Part shown: piece after piece, positions 1 to 11,752 of the stretch
How positions within the stretch are numbered: position 1 is the stretch's first letter
Layout: each line of letters starts with the position of its first letter
NCBI GenBank assembly: GCA_027488735.1
Contig: JAIYBB010000008.1
Coordinates: 62,001 to 126,000, forward strand
DNA length: 64,000 nt
From: Comamonadaceae bacterium
GTDB taxonomy: Bacteria; Pseudomonadota; Gammaproteobacteria; Burkholderiales; Burkholderiaceae_C
Reading direction: 5' to 3'
Program-made: the position numbers and the translations under genes
Notes under the pieces: model-generated
What the model was told of the DNA's origin: nothing
The model's input: the letters and a program-made list of their open reading frames with translations, nothing else
Databases searched by the model: none

Positions 1-1
1 A

Positions 2-1108
2 AGTTTATTGGCGAGAGCTCCGGTAGATTCAGAAGATTTGAACAGCGGCTTGGCTTCCGCGCCGCCCGACACGACGCTCAATGTCTTCAAAAACCGGCTC
101 AATAGCAGTCTGTGTTTTGACACCTTGGTCGAGGGAACAGCCAATCGCATGGCCCGTGCTGCCGCCATGCACGTGGCCAATGTGCCGGGGCAGTTGTACA
201 ACCCGCTTTTCGTTTATGGCGGTGTCGGTCTTGGCAAAACCCATCTGATGCATGCTGTCGGCAACCAACTGTTGCAAAACAAACCTGACGCCAAAGTCCT
301 GTACATACATGCCGAGCAATTTGTCTCTGATGTGGTCAAGGCCTACCAACGCAAAACCTTTGACGAATTCAAACACCACTACCACTCGCTCGATTTGTTA
401 TTGATCGATGACGTTCAGTTTTTTGCCAACAAAGACCGCACGCAAGAAGAATTCTTCAACGCTTTTGAGGCTTTGCTGGCGAAAAAATCACACATTGTGA
501 TGACCAGTGACACGTATCCCAAAGGATTGGCAGACATCCATGAACGTCTGGTGTCCCGCTTTGATTCAGGCTTGACCGTAGCCATTGAACCGCCAGAGCT
601 TGAAATGCGTGTAGCGATATTGATCAATAAATCACGATCTGAAGGGGCTGAAATGCCCGAAGAAGTGGCATTTTTTGTAGCAAAAAATGTGAGATCAAAC
701 GTGCGGGAATTAGAAGGTGCATTGCGTAAAATCTTGGCATATTCACGCTTTAATCAAAAAGAAGTGTCGATACAGCTCGCGCGCGATGCCTTGCGCGACC
801 TGTTGTCAATTCAAAACCGTCAAATCTCCGTGGAAAACATTCAAAAAACAGTGGCTGACTATTACAAAATCAAGGTCGCTGACATGTATTCCAAGAAACG
901 TCCCGCCTCGATCGCCAGACCGCGTCAAATCGCCATGTACTTGGCCAAAGAATTGACACAAAAAAGCCTGCCTGAAATCGGAGAATTGTTTGGTGGCCGT
1001 GACCACACCACGGTGCTGCATGCCGTGCGCAAAATTTCTGCCGAACGCCAAACAGTCAGCGAACTGAACCAACAACTGCATGTGCTCGAACAAACCCTCA
1101 AAGGCTGA
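2..1108 (+). CDS. dnaA: Chromosomal replication initiator DnaA (5' end outside window)
   Basis: DnaA is the AAA+ protein that binds DnaA boxes and opens the origin. The reading frame is open to the left edge, so the protein-interaction domain I and most of the linker are missing; the TTG at 8 is not the true start. Counting from that TTG, the Walker A motif GGVGLGKTH lies near residues 71-79 and the Walker B motif [10 protein letters not shown] near 130-139. The C-terminal domain IV carries the DnaA-box-binding helix-turn-helix signature [11 protein letters not shown]. About 366 residues are visible of an expected 450-480. It is followed by the oriC-like gap and dnaN, the classical bacterial origin order. 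Confidence 0.98.
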   Translation, partial: SLLARAPVDSEDLNSGLASAPPDTTLNVFKNRLNSSLCFDTLVEGTANRMARAAAMHVANVPGQLYNPLFVYGGVGLGKTHLMHAVGNQLLQNKPDAKVLYIHAEQFVSDVVKAYQRKTFDEFKHHYHSLDLLLIDDVQFFANKDRTQEEFFNAFEALLAKKSHIVMTSDTYPKGLADIHERLVSRFDSGLTVAIEPPELEMRVAILINKSRSEGAEMPEEVAFFVAKNVRSNVRELEGALRKILAYSRFNQKEVSIQLARDALRDLLSIQNRQISVENIQKTVADYYKIKVADMYSKKRPASIARPRQIAMYLAKELTQKSLPEIGELFGGRDHTTVLHAVRKISAERQTVSELNQQLHVLEQTLKG

Positions 1109-1351
1109 ACCATGACAGATGCATTTTCAAACATTGTGGATAATTTTTTAATAACTACAAGGTTATCCACAGGCCGAGGAGTTTTTGCAAAGTTGTTCAT
1201 TTCCAGCTTGTGGTTTCCGTGCCGCTTGCAAACAGTGTTTGGCAGTCTCCAAGTGCTTGATATAAATGTGGAAAATAGGCTTGTCCACACCAACTGGCCT
1301 TGCTTATCTACTACTGCTATTGATTAATAAAGAATTTAAGAAGAGGATGAC
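1109..1351. other. oriC: Probable chromosomal origin oriC (dnaA-dnaN gap) with DnaA boxes
   Basis: This 243-base non-coding gap between dnaA and dnaN contains two perfect DnaA boxes: TGTGGATAA at 1135-1143 (minus orientation) and TTATCCACA at 1163-1171 (plus orientation). Two near matches follow: TGTGGAAAA at 1267-1275 (minus) and TTGTCCACA at 1281-1289 (plus). An AT-rich stretch at about 1319-1342 lies just before dnaN and could be the unwinding element. Position beside dnaA and the box cluster are seen directly. That this is the working origin is inferred. The dnaN promoter probably lies here too. Confidence 0.85.
1304..1342 (-). other. DnaA-trio-like tract and AT-rich unwinding element in oriC
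   Basis: After the DnaA box at 1281-1289 and a GC-richer spacer, the plus strand reads CTA CTA CTG CTA at 1308-1319. The bottom strand is therefore 3'-GAT GAT GAC GAT-5', which matches the trinucleotide repeat called the DnaA-trio that loads DnaA on single strands in Bacillus subtilis. It is followed at once by AT-rich DNA (TTGATTAATAAAGAATTTAA). The order box, GC spacer, trios, AT-rich DNA is the described basal unwinding layout. Confidence 0.6.
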
Positions 1352-2458
1352 ATGATTGTCTTGAAAGCCACCCAAGCACAAATCGTTGCTTCGTTGCAAT
1401 CGGTTGCTGGTATCGTTGAACGTCGCCACACATTGCCGATATTGGCGAATGTGATGCTCAAGAAAACTGGTGAGTCAGTCGAATTGACCACCAGTGATTT
1501 AGAAATTCAAATCCGTACCGATGCGGCATTGGGCGGCGACAGCGGTAATTTCAGCACCACAGTGGGTGCACGCAAATTGATGGATATCTTGCGCTCCATG
1601 CCTGCGGACCAAACCGTCACGCTTGAGAGCAACCAAAACAAGCTGTTGCTCAAAAGCGGCAAAAGCCGTTTCACCTTGCAAACACTGCCTGCGGAAGATT
1701 TCCCGCTGGTTCAAGAGTCTGCCAATTTTGGTTCCGTGTTCAGCGTACCGCAACAGACCTTGAAAGCGCTGTTGCAGCAAGTGTCTTTTTCAATGGCTGT
1801 GCATGACATCCGCTACTACCTCAACGGCATTTTGTTTGTCGCTGAAGGCAAACAACTCAGTTTGGTGGCTACTGACGGCCACCGCTTGGCTTACACATCG
1901 GCGACGCTTGCTGTGGATGTGCCCAAGCAAGAGGTGATATTGCCGCGTAAAACGGTGCTTGAACTGTTGCGTTTACTCAGCGACAAAGAAGGCGATATCG
2001 AAATGCAATTCGCCACCAACCAAGCGCGATTTAAATTTGATGGCAAAGAATTCGTCACTAAATTGGTAGAAGGCAAATTCCCTGATTACAACCGTGTGAT
2101 TCCCAAAAACCACAAGCACAGCATCACTGTGGGTAAAGCTGCACTCCTGACCATGTTGCAGCGCACAGCTATTTTGACCAGTGACAAATTCAAAGGTGTG
2201 CGTATCAATTTAGAAACGGGCGTTCTTCGCGTTGCGTCCAGCAATGCCGAACAAGAAGAAGCCGTTGATGAAATGGAAGTCGACTTCAGTGGTGATGCTA
2301 TTGAAATTGGTTTTAACGTGTCGTATTTGATTGATGTTTTGGTCAACATGGAGCAAGACATGGTCCGCATGGATTTGGCTGATTCCAACAGTTCTGTATT
2401 GGTCACGATTCCTGACAATGCTTTCTTTAAATATGTTGTCATGCCGATGCGCATTTAA
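1352..2458 (+). CDS. dnaN: DNA polymerase III beta sliding clamp
   Basis: This is the ring-shaped processivity clamp of DNA polymerase III. The 368-residue length equals the usual size, three repeated clamp domains of about 120 residues each. The C-terminus VMPMRI matches the conserved end of the family (PMRL/I). A purine-rich Shine-Dalgarno sequence (GAGGAT) precedes the ATG. It lies directly after the origin and is followed 53 bases later by gyrB, so the dnaA-dnaN-gyrB order is intact. Confidence 0.98.
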   Translation: MIVLKATQAQIVASLQSVAGIVERRHTLPILANVMLKKTGESVELTTSDLEIQIRTDAALGGDSGNFSTTVGARKLMDILRSMPADQTVTLESNQNKLLLKSGKSRFTLQTLPAEDFPLVQESANFGSVFSVPQQTLKALLQQVSFSMAVHDIRYYLNGILFVAEGKQLSLVATDGHRLAYTSATLAVDVPKQEVILPRKTVLELLRLLSDKEGDIEMQFATNQARFKFDGKEFVTKLVEGKFPDYNRVIPKNHKHSITVGKAALLTMLQRTAILTSDKFKGVRINLETGVLRVASSNAEQEEAVDEMEVDFSGDAIEIGFNVSYLIDVLVNMEQDMVRMDLADSNSSVLVTIPDNAFFKYVVMPMRI

Positions 2459-2508
2459 CGTTTTTTCTTTTGTGATTGACCAGTGCCTTCGGGTGCGTAT
2501 TGAATTGA

Positions 2509-5085
<2,577 letters not shown>

Positions 5086-5161
5086 GGATTGATCAACCCC
5101 CATGTGCGCGGTCATACTTTTGCGCACCGATCTAAAATGAATGTTTTACCAAGGCAAACAC

Positions 5162-7120
5162 ATGCTTTATCCGCAGCATTTTGATGTGATTGTTGTGGGC
5201 GGCGGGCATGCAGGCACGGAGGCGGCGCTCGCCAGCGCCCGCATGGGTTGCCAAACGCTGCTGTTGACTCACAACATAGAAACTTTGGGGCAGATGAGTT
5301 GCAACCCGTCTATCGGCGGTATTGGCAAAGGACATTTGGTCAAGGAAGTTGATGCGCTTGGTGGGGCCATGGCCTTGGCCACTGATGCCGCCGGCATCCA
5401 ATTTCGCATTCTCAATCGCTCCAAAGGGCCGGCGGTGCGTGCCACGCGCGCGCAAGCTGACCGCTTGCTGTACAAAGCGGCTATCCGTGATCGCCTGGAA
5501 AACCAACCCAATTTATGGTTGTTTCAACAAGCCGTGGAAGATTTGATGATGGTCGGCTCAAGAGTTACCGGCGCCATCACGCAAGTGGGTATTCGCTTTT
5601 CTGCAACCACCGTGGTTTTGACCGCCGGAACTTTTCTGGATGGAAAAATTCATATCGGCTTGCAAAACCATTCTGCTGGAAGAGCGGGAGACCCGCCTGC
5701 GTTGCGCTTGTCGGCACGGCTCAAGGAGTTGAAGTTGCCGCAGGGGCGTTTGAAAACCGGCACACCGCCGCGCTTGGACGGAAGAACCATTGATTTCGAT
5801 CGTTGCAAACTTCAGCCGGGTGACGGCATGCAGGATGGTGAATCACCACATATGCCGGTGTTCAGTGTCATGGGCACACGCGAAATGCACCCTGCGCAGA
5901 TGGCATGTTGGATCACCCATACCAACGAAAAAACCCATGACATCATTCGCAGCGGATTTGACCGCAGCCCCATGTTCACAGGAAAAATAGAAGGGGTGGG
6001 GCCGCGTTATTGCCCAAGCGTTGAAGACAAGGTGAACCGATTCGCTGAAAAAACCAGCCACCAAATTTTTCTTGAGCCAGAAGGGCTGACCACGCACGAG
6101 TATTACCCCAATGGTATTTCTACCAGTTTGCCGTTCGATGTGCAGTATGCGTTGGTGCGCTCCATGGCCGGGCTTGAAAATGCACATATCTTGCGCCCTG
6201 GCTACGCGATTGAATACGATTATTTCGACCCGCGTGAGCTCAAGCCCAGCTTTGAAACAAAGCAGATCGACGGTTTGTTTTTTGCAGGGCAAATCAATGG
6301 CACCACCGGATACGAAGAAGCGGCGGCGCAAGGTTTGTATGCGGGCGTGAATGCGGCTTTGCAATGTCGTGAACAAGCGGCATGGACACCAGGCAGAGAC
6401 CAGGCGTATTTGGGCGTGTTGGTTGACGACTTGATCACCCAAGGCGTGCTTGAGCCTTACCGCATGTTCACCAGCCGCGCCGAGTTTCGGTTGCAATTGC
6501 GCGAAGACAACGCGGATGCTCGCCTCACCGAAAAGGGTCGGGCGCTGGGTTTGGTGGGAGATGCCCAATGGAACATTTTTTGCCGCAAGCGAGAGTTGGT
6601 TTCACGTGAAACACAGCGACTGGCAAGTACTTGGGTCAACCCGAAAAACCTGTCAGAGGCAGAAGCGCTCAGGGTTTTGGGCAAGCCCATCTCACACGAA
6701 CACAGCTTGGCTGATTTACTTAGGCGACCGAATGTCAGTTACGAGTTGCTGGTTGGATTAGAAGGCGGGCGTTTTGCCAGCCAAGAAATGAACGCCTTGG
6801 ATGATGTTTCACGTGAAACCGTCACCGAGCAAGTTGATATAGCTGCCAAATATTCAGGCTATATCTATCGGCAGCAAGAAGAGGTCAATCGCGCTGCGCA
6901 TTATGAAAATCTGGCATTGCCCGAGGGCTTGGACTATTTGGCCATTCCCGCGCTGAGCATGGAGGTCAGACAAAAGTTGAGCAAACATCGCCCAGAAACC
7001 TTGGGGCAAGCTTCTCGGATTTCTGGCGTAACGCCCGTGGCCATTTCCTTGTTGTTGGTGCATTTGCGCCGAGCCCGTCAAGGAAGCGGGGCGGCAGACA
7101 AAAACGAGGCAGCGGATTGA
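5162..7120 (+). CDS. mnmG: tRNA uridine-5-carboxymethylaminomethyl modification enzyme MnmG (GidA)
   Basis: MnmG, with MnmE, installs the cmnm5 modification at U34 of several tRNAs using FAD, NADH and methylenetetrahydrofolate. The N-terminal FAD-binding motif [12 protein letters not shown] and the family signature [17 protein letters not shown] are both present. With the ATG at 5162 the protein has 652 residues, close to the usual 630-650. This start is preferred over the ATG at 5141 because an AAGG sequence lies seven bases before it. Two parS sites are embedded in the 3' third of the gene. Its TGA overlaps the TTG start of rsmG, so the two are probably translationally coupled. Confidence 0.96.
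   Translation: MLYPQHFDVIVVGGGHAGTEAALASARMGCQTLLLTHNIETLGQMSCNPSIGGIGKGHLVKEVDALGGAMALATDAAGIQFRILNRSKGPAVRATRAQADRLLYKAAIRDRLENQPNLWLFQQAVEDLMMVGSRVTGAITQVGIRFSATTVVLTAGTFLDGKIHIGLQNHSAGRAGDPPALRLSARLKELKLPQGRLKTGTPPRLDGRTIDFDRCKLQPGDGMQDGESPHMPVFSVMGTREMHPAQMACWITHTNEKTHDIIRSGFDRSPMFTGKIEGVGPRYCPSVEDKVNRFAEKTSHQIFLEPEGLTTHEYYPNGISTSLPFDVQYALVRSMAGLENAHILRPGYAIEYDYFDPRELKPSFETKQIDGLFFAGQINGTTGYEEAAAQGLYAGVNAALQCREQAAWTPGRDQAYLGVLVDDLITQGVLEPYRMFTSRAEFRLQLREDNADARLTEKGRALGLVGDAQWNIFCRKRELVSRETQRLASTWVNPKNLSEAEALRVLGKPISHEHSLADLLRRPNVSYELLVGLEGGRFASQEMNALDDVSRETVTEQVDIAAKYSGYIYRQQEEVNRAAHYENLALPEGLDYLAIPALSMEVRQKLSKHRPETLGQASRISGVTPVAISLLLVHLRRARQGSGAADKNEAAD
6598..6613. other. parS: parS centromere site 1 (inside mnmG)
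   Basis: The sequence GGTTTCACGTGAAACA differs at one position from the consensus parS 16-mer TGTTTCACGTGAAACA, the ParB loading site of bacterial chromosomes. It lies in the coding sequence of mnmG (residues LVSRET), about 2.7 kb upstream of parB. Confidence 0.93.
6805..6820. other. parS: parS centromere site 2 (inside mnmG)
   Basis: TGTTTCACGTGAAACC differs from the 16-mer parS consensus only at the last base. It is in mnmG coding sequence (residues DVSRETV), 207 bases after site 1 when the starts are compared. Confidence 0.93.
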
Positions 7121-7758
7121 CGCCGTCCTTGGCCCAAGGGTTGAGCCAGGGCCTGTTGCATTTGGCGTTGCCGTTAACGGGGCAACAACAGGCGCAGTTA
7201 TTGGACTATTTGGCCTTGCTGTTGAAGTGGAACAAGGTATACAACCTGACCTCGGTGCGCGACCCAGAGCAGATGTTGACCCAACATTTGATGGACTGCC
7301 TCGCAGCAATTCCTGAGCTATTGCATGATTTTCCTGCAAGCTGTGATGTGTTGGATGTGGGTTGTGGCGGAGGTTTGCCCTCTGTTGTCTTTGCCATCGC
7401 TTGCCCGCACTGGCAGGTCACGGCCATTGATGCTGTTGCCAAAAAAGCCGCTTTTGTGCAGACCGTGGCGCACAGCCTCACATTGACAAACCTACACGCT
7501 ATACACGGCCGCGTGGAGGCGCTGTCACAGACCTTTGATTTGGTCACCAGCCGTGCATTTGCCGAGTTGGCCGACTTCACCCGCTGGTCCGCCTCTTCTC
7601 TGAAACCAAGCGGGCGTTGGCTCGCCATGAAAGGCAAATACCCGCAAGCCGAGATAGACAGATTGCCCGCAGGAGTTATGGTTGAAAAAGTCCAAACTTT
7701 GAATGTTCCCGGGCTGGAAGCCGAGCGGTGTTTGGTCTGGCTTAGGCCGCATGGCTAG
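7117..7758 (+). CDS. rsmG: 16S rRNA (guanine-527-N7)-methyltransferase RsmG (GidB)
   Basis: RsmG methylates G527 of 16S rRNA with S-adenosylmethionine. The SAM-binding motif [14 protein letters not shown] begins near residue 78 and the C-terminal methyltransferase fold follows. At 213 residues it is the normal length. The chosen TTG start overlaps the mnmG stop codon and has a GAGG sequence seven bases upstream; an alternative in-frame TTG lies at 7141. It is second in the mnmG-rsmG pair and is followed by the third parS site. Confidence 0.95.
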   Translation: MTPSLAQGLSQGLLHLALPLTGQQQAQLLDYLALLLKWNKVYNLTSVRDPEQMLTQHLMDCLAAIPELLHDFPASCDVLDVGCGGGLPSVVFAIACPHWQVTAIDAVAKKAAFVQTVAHSLTLTNLHAIHGRVEALSQTFDLVTSRAFAELADFTRWSASSLKPSGRWLAMKGKYPQAEIDRLPAGVMVEKVQTLNVPGLEAERCLVWLRPHG

Positions 7759-7811
7759 ACCTCTTTTGTCGAGAATGGGCCGACTGAAGGGCGATTTGTG
7801 CTTGCCCATCA

Positions 7812-7827
7812 GGTTTCACGTGAAACA
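7812..7827. other. parS: parS centromere site 3 (rsmG-lysE gap)
   Basis: GGTTTCACGTGAAACA is the same 16-mer as site 1 and lies in the 140-base gap between rsmG and the LysE-type gene, about 0.7 kb before parA. It is the only one of the three sites outside coding sequence. Confidence 0.93.
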
Positions 7828-7898
7828 TTTCACAGTAAACAGCGCCACAGACAGTTACACTCTGACCCCCACTGTTCCAACAAAGACCTGAACGCACC

Positions 7899-8513
7899 AT
7901 GGTTGGCATATCAGATTACCCGGCTTTTGCTGGGGCTGTCCTTATTTTTTTGGCGCTACCAGGCCCTGGTAACTTGGCCTTGTTGACGGCAACAGCGCAA
8001 GCCGGTCGCCGTGCAGGCCTCAGTGCAACATGGGGAGTGATCGCTGGCGATCAGGTGTTGATGTGGGCGGCAGTCGCAGGCTTGGCCGCCGTCTTGCAGG
8101 CATCTGCGATATGGTTCAATCTGTTGCAATGGGCGGGAGCACTGTATTTGGGTTATTTGGGAGTCCAAATGGTCCGCGCCAAACCAGAAGATGCGCCCTT
8201 GTTGGACATGTCATCAGGCCGGTTTTTTCGTCAAACCTTTTTCATCACCTTGCTCAACCCCAAAGCCATTGTGTTTTACATGGCGTTTTTTCCCTTGTTC
8301 ATCGACCCGCAGCAACAACCGGGCTGGATGACATTCACCAGCATGGCGCTCACTGTGGCTGTGTTGACATTTCTTTATGGCGCAGGCCTGACCCTCTTGG
8401 CCTACCAATTGGCTGGACGAATGCGACGTAACCCACTTGTCGGCGAATGGTTGCAAAAATTAGCAGGCGTGGTTTTGTTGGGTTTCAGTGTGCGCTTGGT
8501 CTTACAGAAATAA
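7899..8513 (+). CDS. LysE/RhtB-family amino-acid exporter
   Basis: A 204-residue inner-membrane protein with about six hydrophobic segments. The N-terminal family signature is visible as FLALPGPGNLALL followed by a small-residue-rich segment, and the conserved LNPKAIVFYMAFFPLF motif lies near residues 118-135. LysE/RhtB proteins export amino acids or their derivatives by proton exchange; the substrate here cannot be told. It sits between rsmG and parA, a position that such a gene also has in some other Burkholderiales, and may be cotranscribed with parA six bases downstream. Confidence 0.9.
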   Translation: MVGISDYPAFAGAVLIFLALPGPGNLALLTATAQAGRRAGLSATWGVIAGDQVLMWAAVAGLAAVLQASAIWFNLLQWAGALYLGYLGVQMVRAKPEDAPLLDMSSGRFFRQTFFITLLNPKAIVFYMAFFPLFIDPQQQPGWMTFTSMALTVAVLTFLYGAGLTLLAYQLAGRMRRNPLVGEWLQKLAGVVLLGFSVRLVLQK

Positions 8514-8519
8514 ATCACC

Positions 8520-9317
8520 ATGGCTTATATCTTTTGTATTGCAAATCAAAAAGGCGGGGTGGGGAAAACCACCACCACCATCAATTTAGCCGCTGCGCTC
8601 GCCGCCATTGGGCAGCGCGTGCTGATGATTGATCTCGATCCGCAAGGCAACGCCACGATGGGCTCTGGTGTGGACAAACGCAAATTGCAGCATTCGATTT
8701 ACGACGTTTTGCTGGGCGAATCCGGCCTGGCTCAAGCGCGGGTCACAAGTGTGTGGGGCGAAGCCGCTGCCAAACCCGGCATGGCGACCTACCATGTGCT
8801 TGGCGCCAACCGCGATCTGGCGGGCGCAGAAGTCGAGTTGGTGAACCTGGAGCAGCGCGAAAAACGGCTTAAAAACGCCATTGCCGAAGTGATCGACGAC
8901 TATGACATTGTTCTGATTGACTGTCCGCCTTCATTGTCTTTGTTGACCCTCAATGGCTTGTGCGCCGCGCACGGTGTCATCGTCCCTATGCAATGCGAAT
9001 ATTTCGCGCTGGAGGGCTTGACCGACTTGGTCAACACGATCAAACAAGTGCATGCCAACTTGAACAAAGATTTGAAAATCATCGGCTTGTTGCGCGTCAT
9101 GTTTGACCCGCGCATCACCTTGCAACAACAGGTGAGCGACCAGTTGAAAGCGCATTTTGGCGACAAGGTGTTCGATACCCTGATCCCCCGCAATGTGCGA
9201 CTTGCAGAAGCACCGAGTTACGGCTTGCCGGGCGTGGTATTCGACCCGGCCGCCAAAGGCAGCCAAGCGTTCATCGATTTCGCCAAAGAGTTGGTGCAAC
9301 GCTTCAAACAAAGCTGA
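8520..9317 (+). CDS. parA: Chromosome-partitioning ATPase ParA (Soj)
   Basis: ParA is the deviant-Walker ATPase that moves ParB-parS complexes over the nucleoid. The deviant Walker A motif KGGVGKTT occupies residues 11-18. The switch region LIDCPPSLSLLT and the DLDPQGNAT motif near residue 38 are characteristic of chromosomal ParA. At 265 residues and without an N-terminal DNA-binding extension it is the chromosomal rather than plasmid type Ia form. It is followed 30 bases later by parB. Confidence 0.97.
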   Translation: MAYIFCIANQKGGVGKTTTTINLAAALAAIGQRVLMIDLDPQGNATMGSGVDKRKLQHSIYDVLLGESGLAQARVTSVWGEAAAKPGMATYHVLGANRDLAGAEVELVNLEQREKRLKNAIAEVIDDYDIVLIDCPPSLSLLTLNGLCAAHGVIVPMQCEYFALEGLTDLVNTIKQVHANLNKDLKIIGLLRVMFDPRITLQQQVSDQLKAHFGDKVFDTLIPRNVRLAEAPSYGLPGVVFDPAAKGSQAFIDFAKELVQRFKQS

Positions 9318-9347
9318 CAGACACATCGCAGTATCAAGAGAGCACAC

Positions 9348-10250
9348 ATGGTGACGAAAAAAATCAAAGGACTGGGGCGCGGCTTAGAGGCTTTGCTGGG
9401 GCCCACGGCTGGCGAAGCGGTATTGAATGCCGCCGCCGATGCCACGCCATCCACATTGCAGTTGGACCAAATGGTGGCGGGCACATACCAGCCGCGCAAA
9501 CGCATGGACGAAGGCGCGCTGTACGAGCTTGCAGAAAGCATCAAGTCCCAAGGCGTGATGCAGCCTATCTTGGTGAGAAAAATAGCCGGCGGGGGTTATG
9601 AAATCATCGCTGGCGAAAGGCGCTTTCGTGCCGCGAAACTGGCGGGCTTGACCGAGGTGCCGGTCTTGGTGCGAGATGTCAGCGACCAAAATGCCGCGGC
9701 CATGGCCTTGATTGAAAACATGCAGCGCGAGGACCTCAACCCGCTGGAAGAGGCCATCGGCTTGCAGCGCTTGATCAAAGAATTTGGTTTGACCCATGAG
9801 CAAGCCGCGCAATCGGTCGGTCGTTCTCGCAGTGCGGCCAGCAATTTATTGCGCTTGTTGAACTTGGCCGAGCCGGTGCAAACCATGTTGGTTGCCGGCG
9901 ATTTGGAAATGGGCCATGCGCGGGCGTTGTTGTCATTGGACCGCGCCGCACAAATCACCGCGGCAAATCAGATCAGCGCCAAAAAAATGTCGGTGCGCGA
10001 AGCAGAAAGCCTGGTCAAAAAAATCGGCGCAGACTTTTCTTTGGTCTCACAAAAAAATACCAAAGAAAAATCCCGCGACATCAAGCGACTCGAAGAAGAA
10101 TTGTCAGACTTGCTGACCGCGCAAGTGGAAATCCGCATCAAAAAGCAGACCAAACACCACGGCAAAGTCGATCAATCAGGAGAGTTGTCGATTGCCTTCG
10201 GATCGATCGAGTCGCTCAACGGCTTGATAGATAAACTACAACGAAAATAA
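9348..10250 (+). CDS. parB: Chromosome-partitioning CTPase ParB (Spo0J)
   Basis: ParB binds parS, then slides as a CTP-gated clamp. The N-terminal KGLGRGLEALLG segment, which in this family stimulates ParA, is at residues 6-17. The CTP-binding motif GERRFRAAK is near 88-96 and the ENMQREDLNPLEEA motif near 123-136. A helix-turn-helix (LTHEQAAQSVGRSRSAASNLL) follows near 147. At 300 residues it is a normal chromosomal ParB. Three matching parS sites lie upstream at 6598, 6805 and 7812. No convincing terminator is seen after it. Confidence 0.97.
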   Translation: MVTKKIKGLGRGLEALLGPTAGEAVLNAAADATPSTLQLDQMVAGTYQPRKRMDEGALYELAESIKSQGVMQPILVRKIAGGGYEIIAGERRFRAAKLAGLTEVPVLVRDVSDQNAAAMALIENMQREDLNPLEEAIGLQRLIKEFGLTHEQAAQSVGRSRSAASNLLRLLNLAEPVQTMLVAGDLEMGHARALLSLDRAAQITAANQISAKKMSVREAESLVKKIGADFSLVSQKNTKEKSRDIKRLEEELSDLLTAQVEIRIKKQTKHHGKVDQSGELSIAFGSIESLNGLIDKLQRK

Positions 10251-10340
10251 ACCCGGTTGATTCGCAGGCCGTTTTTTTAACGCTATGCTTGTTGAATCAG
10301 TGTATTTCCCGTCTTGACCCCCATCTTGTGGAGCCTTCCC

Positions 10341-11678
10341 ATGACCAAACCTTCCCGATTGATTGCGCGCAGCCAACTTTGTTGCGTGGCTTTGAGCTTC
10401 TTGTGGGCCAGTACAGCCATGGCGCAGGAAACCTTCAAAATCGGAATCGTCAGTTTTCTGTCTGGCCAAGCTGCAGAAAGTTTTGGTATTCCCGCGGTCA
10501 ATGGCGCCAAGGTACTGATAGATGCATTCAACAAAGGACAGGCGCCAGCCCCTTTCAACAAGCCCGGCATAGGCGGCATGCAGATTGAAGCCATTTACAT
10601 TGACGAGGCGGGTGGCGCGACAAAGCAAGTGCAAGAACTGCGAAATTTGTACGAGCGTGAAAAAGTCGATGTGGTGGTGGGTTATGTCGGTTCGGGCGAT
10701 TGCCTGGCTGTCGCACCGGTAGCGGAAGAATTGAAAAAGTTTTTGATTTTGTACGACTGCGGCACGCCACGAATTTTCGAAGACAACACCTTTCGATACG
10801 TGTTTCGCACCGCAGCCCACGCCACCATGGACAACGTCGCCATGGCGCGGTATTTACAAGCCCGCAAAATTCCGGTCAACAGTTACAGCATGATCAACCA
10901 AGATTACGCATGGGGCCAAGATTCGCGCAAAGACTTCATGTTGTCCATGGCCAACCTGTACCCACAGGCCAAACCCGTCGTGGACCAATTGCCTAAATTT
11001 GGCGCAGGACAATATGGCACCGAAATATCTGCACTGATGTCCAAGCCAGTTGATTTGATTCACTCCAGTTTGTGGGGCGGCGATTTGCAAGCCTTCATTC
11101 TGCAGTCGGCACCCCGAGGCATGTTTAAAAAATCACAAGTGGTGTTGACCGCTGCAGACCATGTGCTGCCAGGTTTGGGCAACAAAGTGCCTGACGGCAC
11201 CATCATTGGTGCACGAGGCGCTTACGGATTGATGGCACCACCCTCCCCCCTCAACACCTGGTGGTGGGACACCTATAGCAAGGCCTATAACGTTTACCCC
11301 GTGCAAGCGCCTTACCGCATGGCGCAGGCATTGATGGGTTTGAAACTGGCGGTTGAAAAAGCCATGGTCGCCAACAAGGGCAAAAAACCTTCCACCGAAA
11401 TCATGGCCGCTTCGTTGCGCGGCAGCGAATGGGAGTCGCCTGCAGGCACGATCCGCATGGCCTTGTCCAACGGCCAGCAAGCCATTCAAGACACAGCCAT
11501 TGGCCGCACCAAATGGAGCGAAGAGAAAAAGATGGTCTTGCTTGAAGACATACAGCGTTTTGCTGCCACCTGTGTCAACCCGCCTCTCAATATCAAGTCG
11601 GAAGATTGGTTGAAATCAGGTTTTGCAGGTGCCAAGTGCGACAGCATGGCGGGGACTGACAAAAAGTCTAAAAAATAA
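10341..11678 (+). CDS. ABC transporter periplasmic substrate-binding protein (HAAT/LivJ type)
   Basis: This is the periplasmic receptor of the five-gene importer that follows. A Sec signal peptide spans about residues 1-31, with a likely cleavage after TAMA before QETFK. The mature part begins with the typical type I binding-protein strand KIGIVSFLSGQAAE. The ATG at 10341 is chosen over an upstream TTG at 10314 because GGAG lies seven bases before it, giving 445 residues. Substrates of this family include branched-chain amino acids, amides and urea; the ligand cannot be inferred here. The stop codon is followed at once by a C-like repeat remnant. Confidence 0.88.
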   Translation: MTKPSRLIARSQLCCVALSFLWASTAMAQETFKIGIVSFLSGQAAESFGIPAVNGAKVLIDAFNKGQAPAPFNKPGIGGMQIEAIYIDEAGGATKQVQELRNLYEREKVDVVVGYVGSGDCLAVAPVAEELKKFLILYDCGTPRIFEDNTFRYVFRTAAHATMDNVAMARYLQARKIPVNSYSMINQDYAWGQDSRKDFMLSMANLYPQAKPVVDQLPKFGAGQYGTEISALMSKPVDLIHSSLWGGDLQAFILQSAPRGMFKKSQVVLTAADHVLPGLGNKVPDGTIIGARGAYGLMAPPSPLNTWWWDTYSKAYNVYPVQAPYRMAQALMGLKLAVEKAMVANKGKKPSTEIMAASLRGSEWESPAGTIRMALSNGQQAIQDTAIGRTKWSEEKKMVLLEDIQRFAATCVNPPLNIKSEDWLKSGFAGAKCDSMAGTDKKSKK

Positions 11679-11700
11679 AGCTTGGGGTCAAATTCACCCT
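11674..11700 (+). repeat. Possible degenerate C-module at the 3' end of the binding-protein gene
   Basis: Directly after the TAA at 11676-11678 the sequence reads TTGGGGTCAAATTCACCC (11682-11699). This resembles the C repeat TTGGGGTCAGACTCCAATT found at other gene ends in the window. The match is partial and could be chance. Confidence 0.35.
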
Positions 11701-11752
11701 GTGACTTTCTGCCCCGTACACCATCCAACTCTTTTACGACCGCGATAAAACC

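Noticed and set aside
1112..1327. 71-codon open frame in the dnaA-dnaN gap
   Set aside because: It covers the DnaA boxes and trio tract and shows no protein family; the gap is better explained as the origin.
5104..5127. GTGCGC/GCGCAC hairpin between gyrB and mnmG as a terminator
   Set aside because: The loop is long (12 bases) and no T-run follows on either strand.
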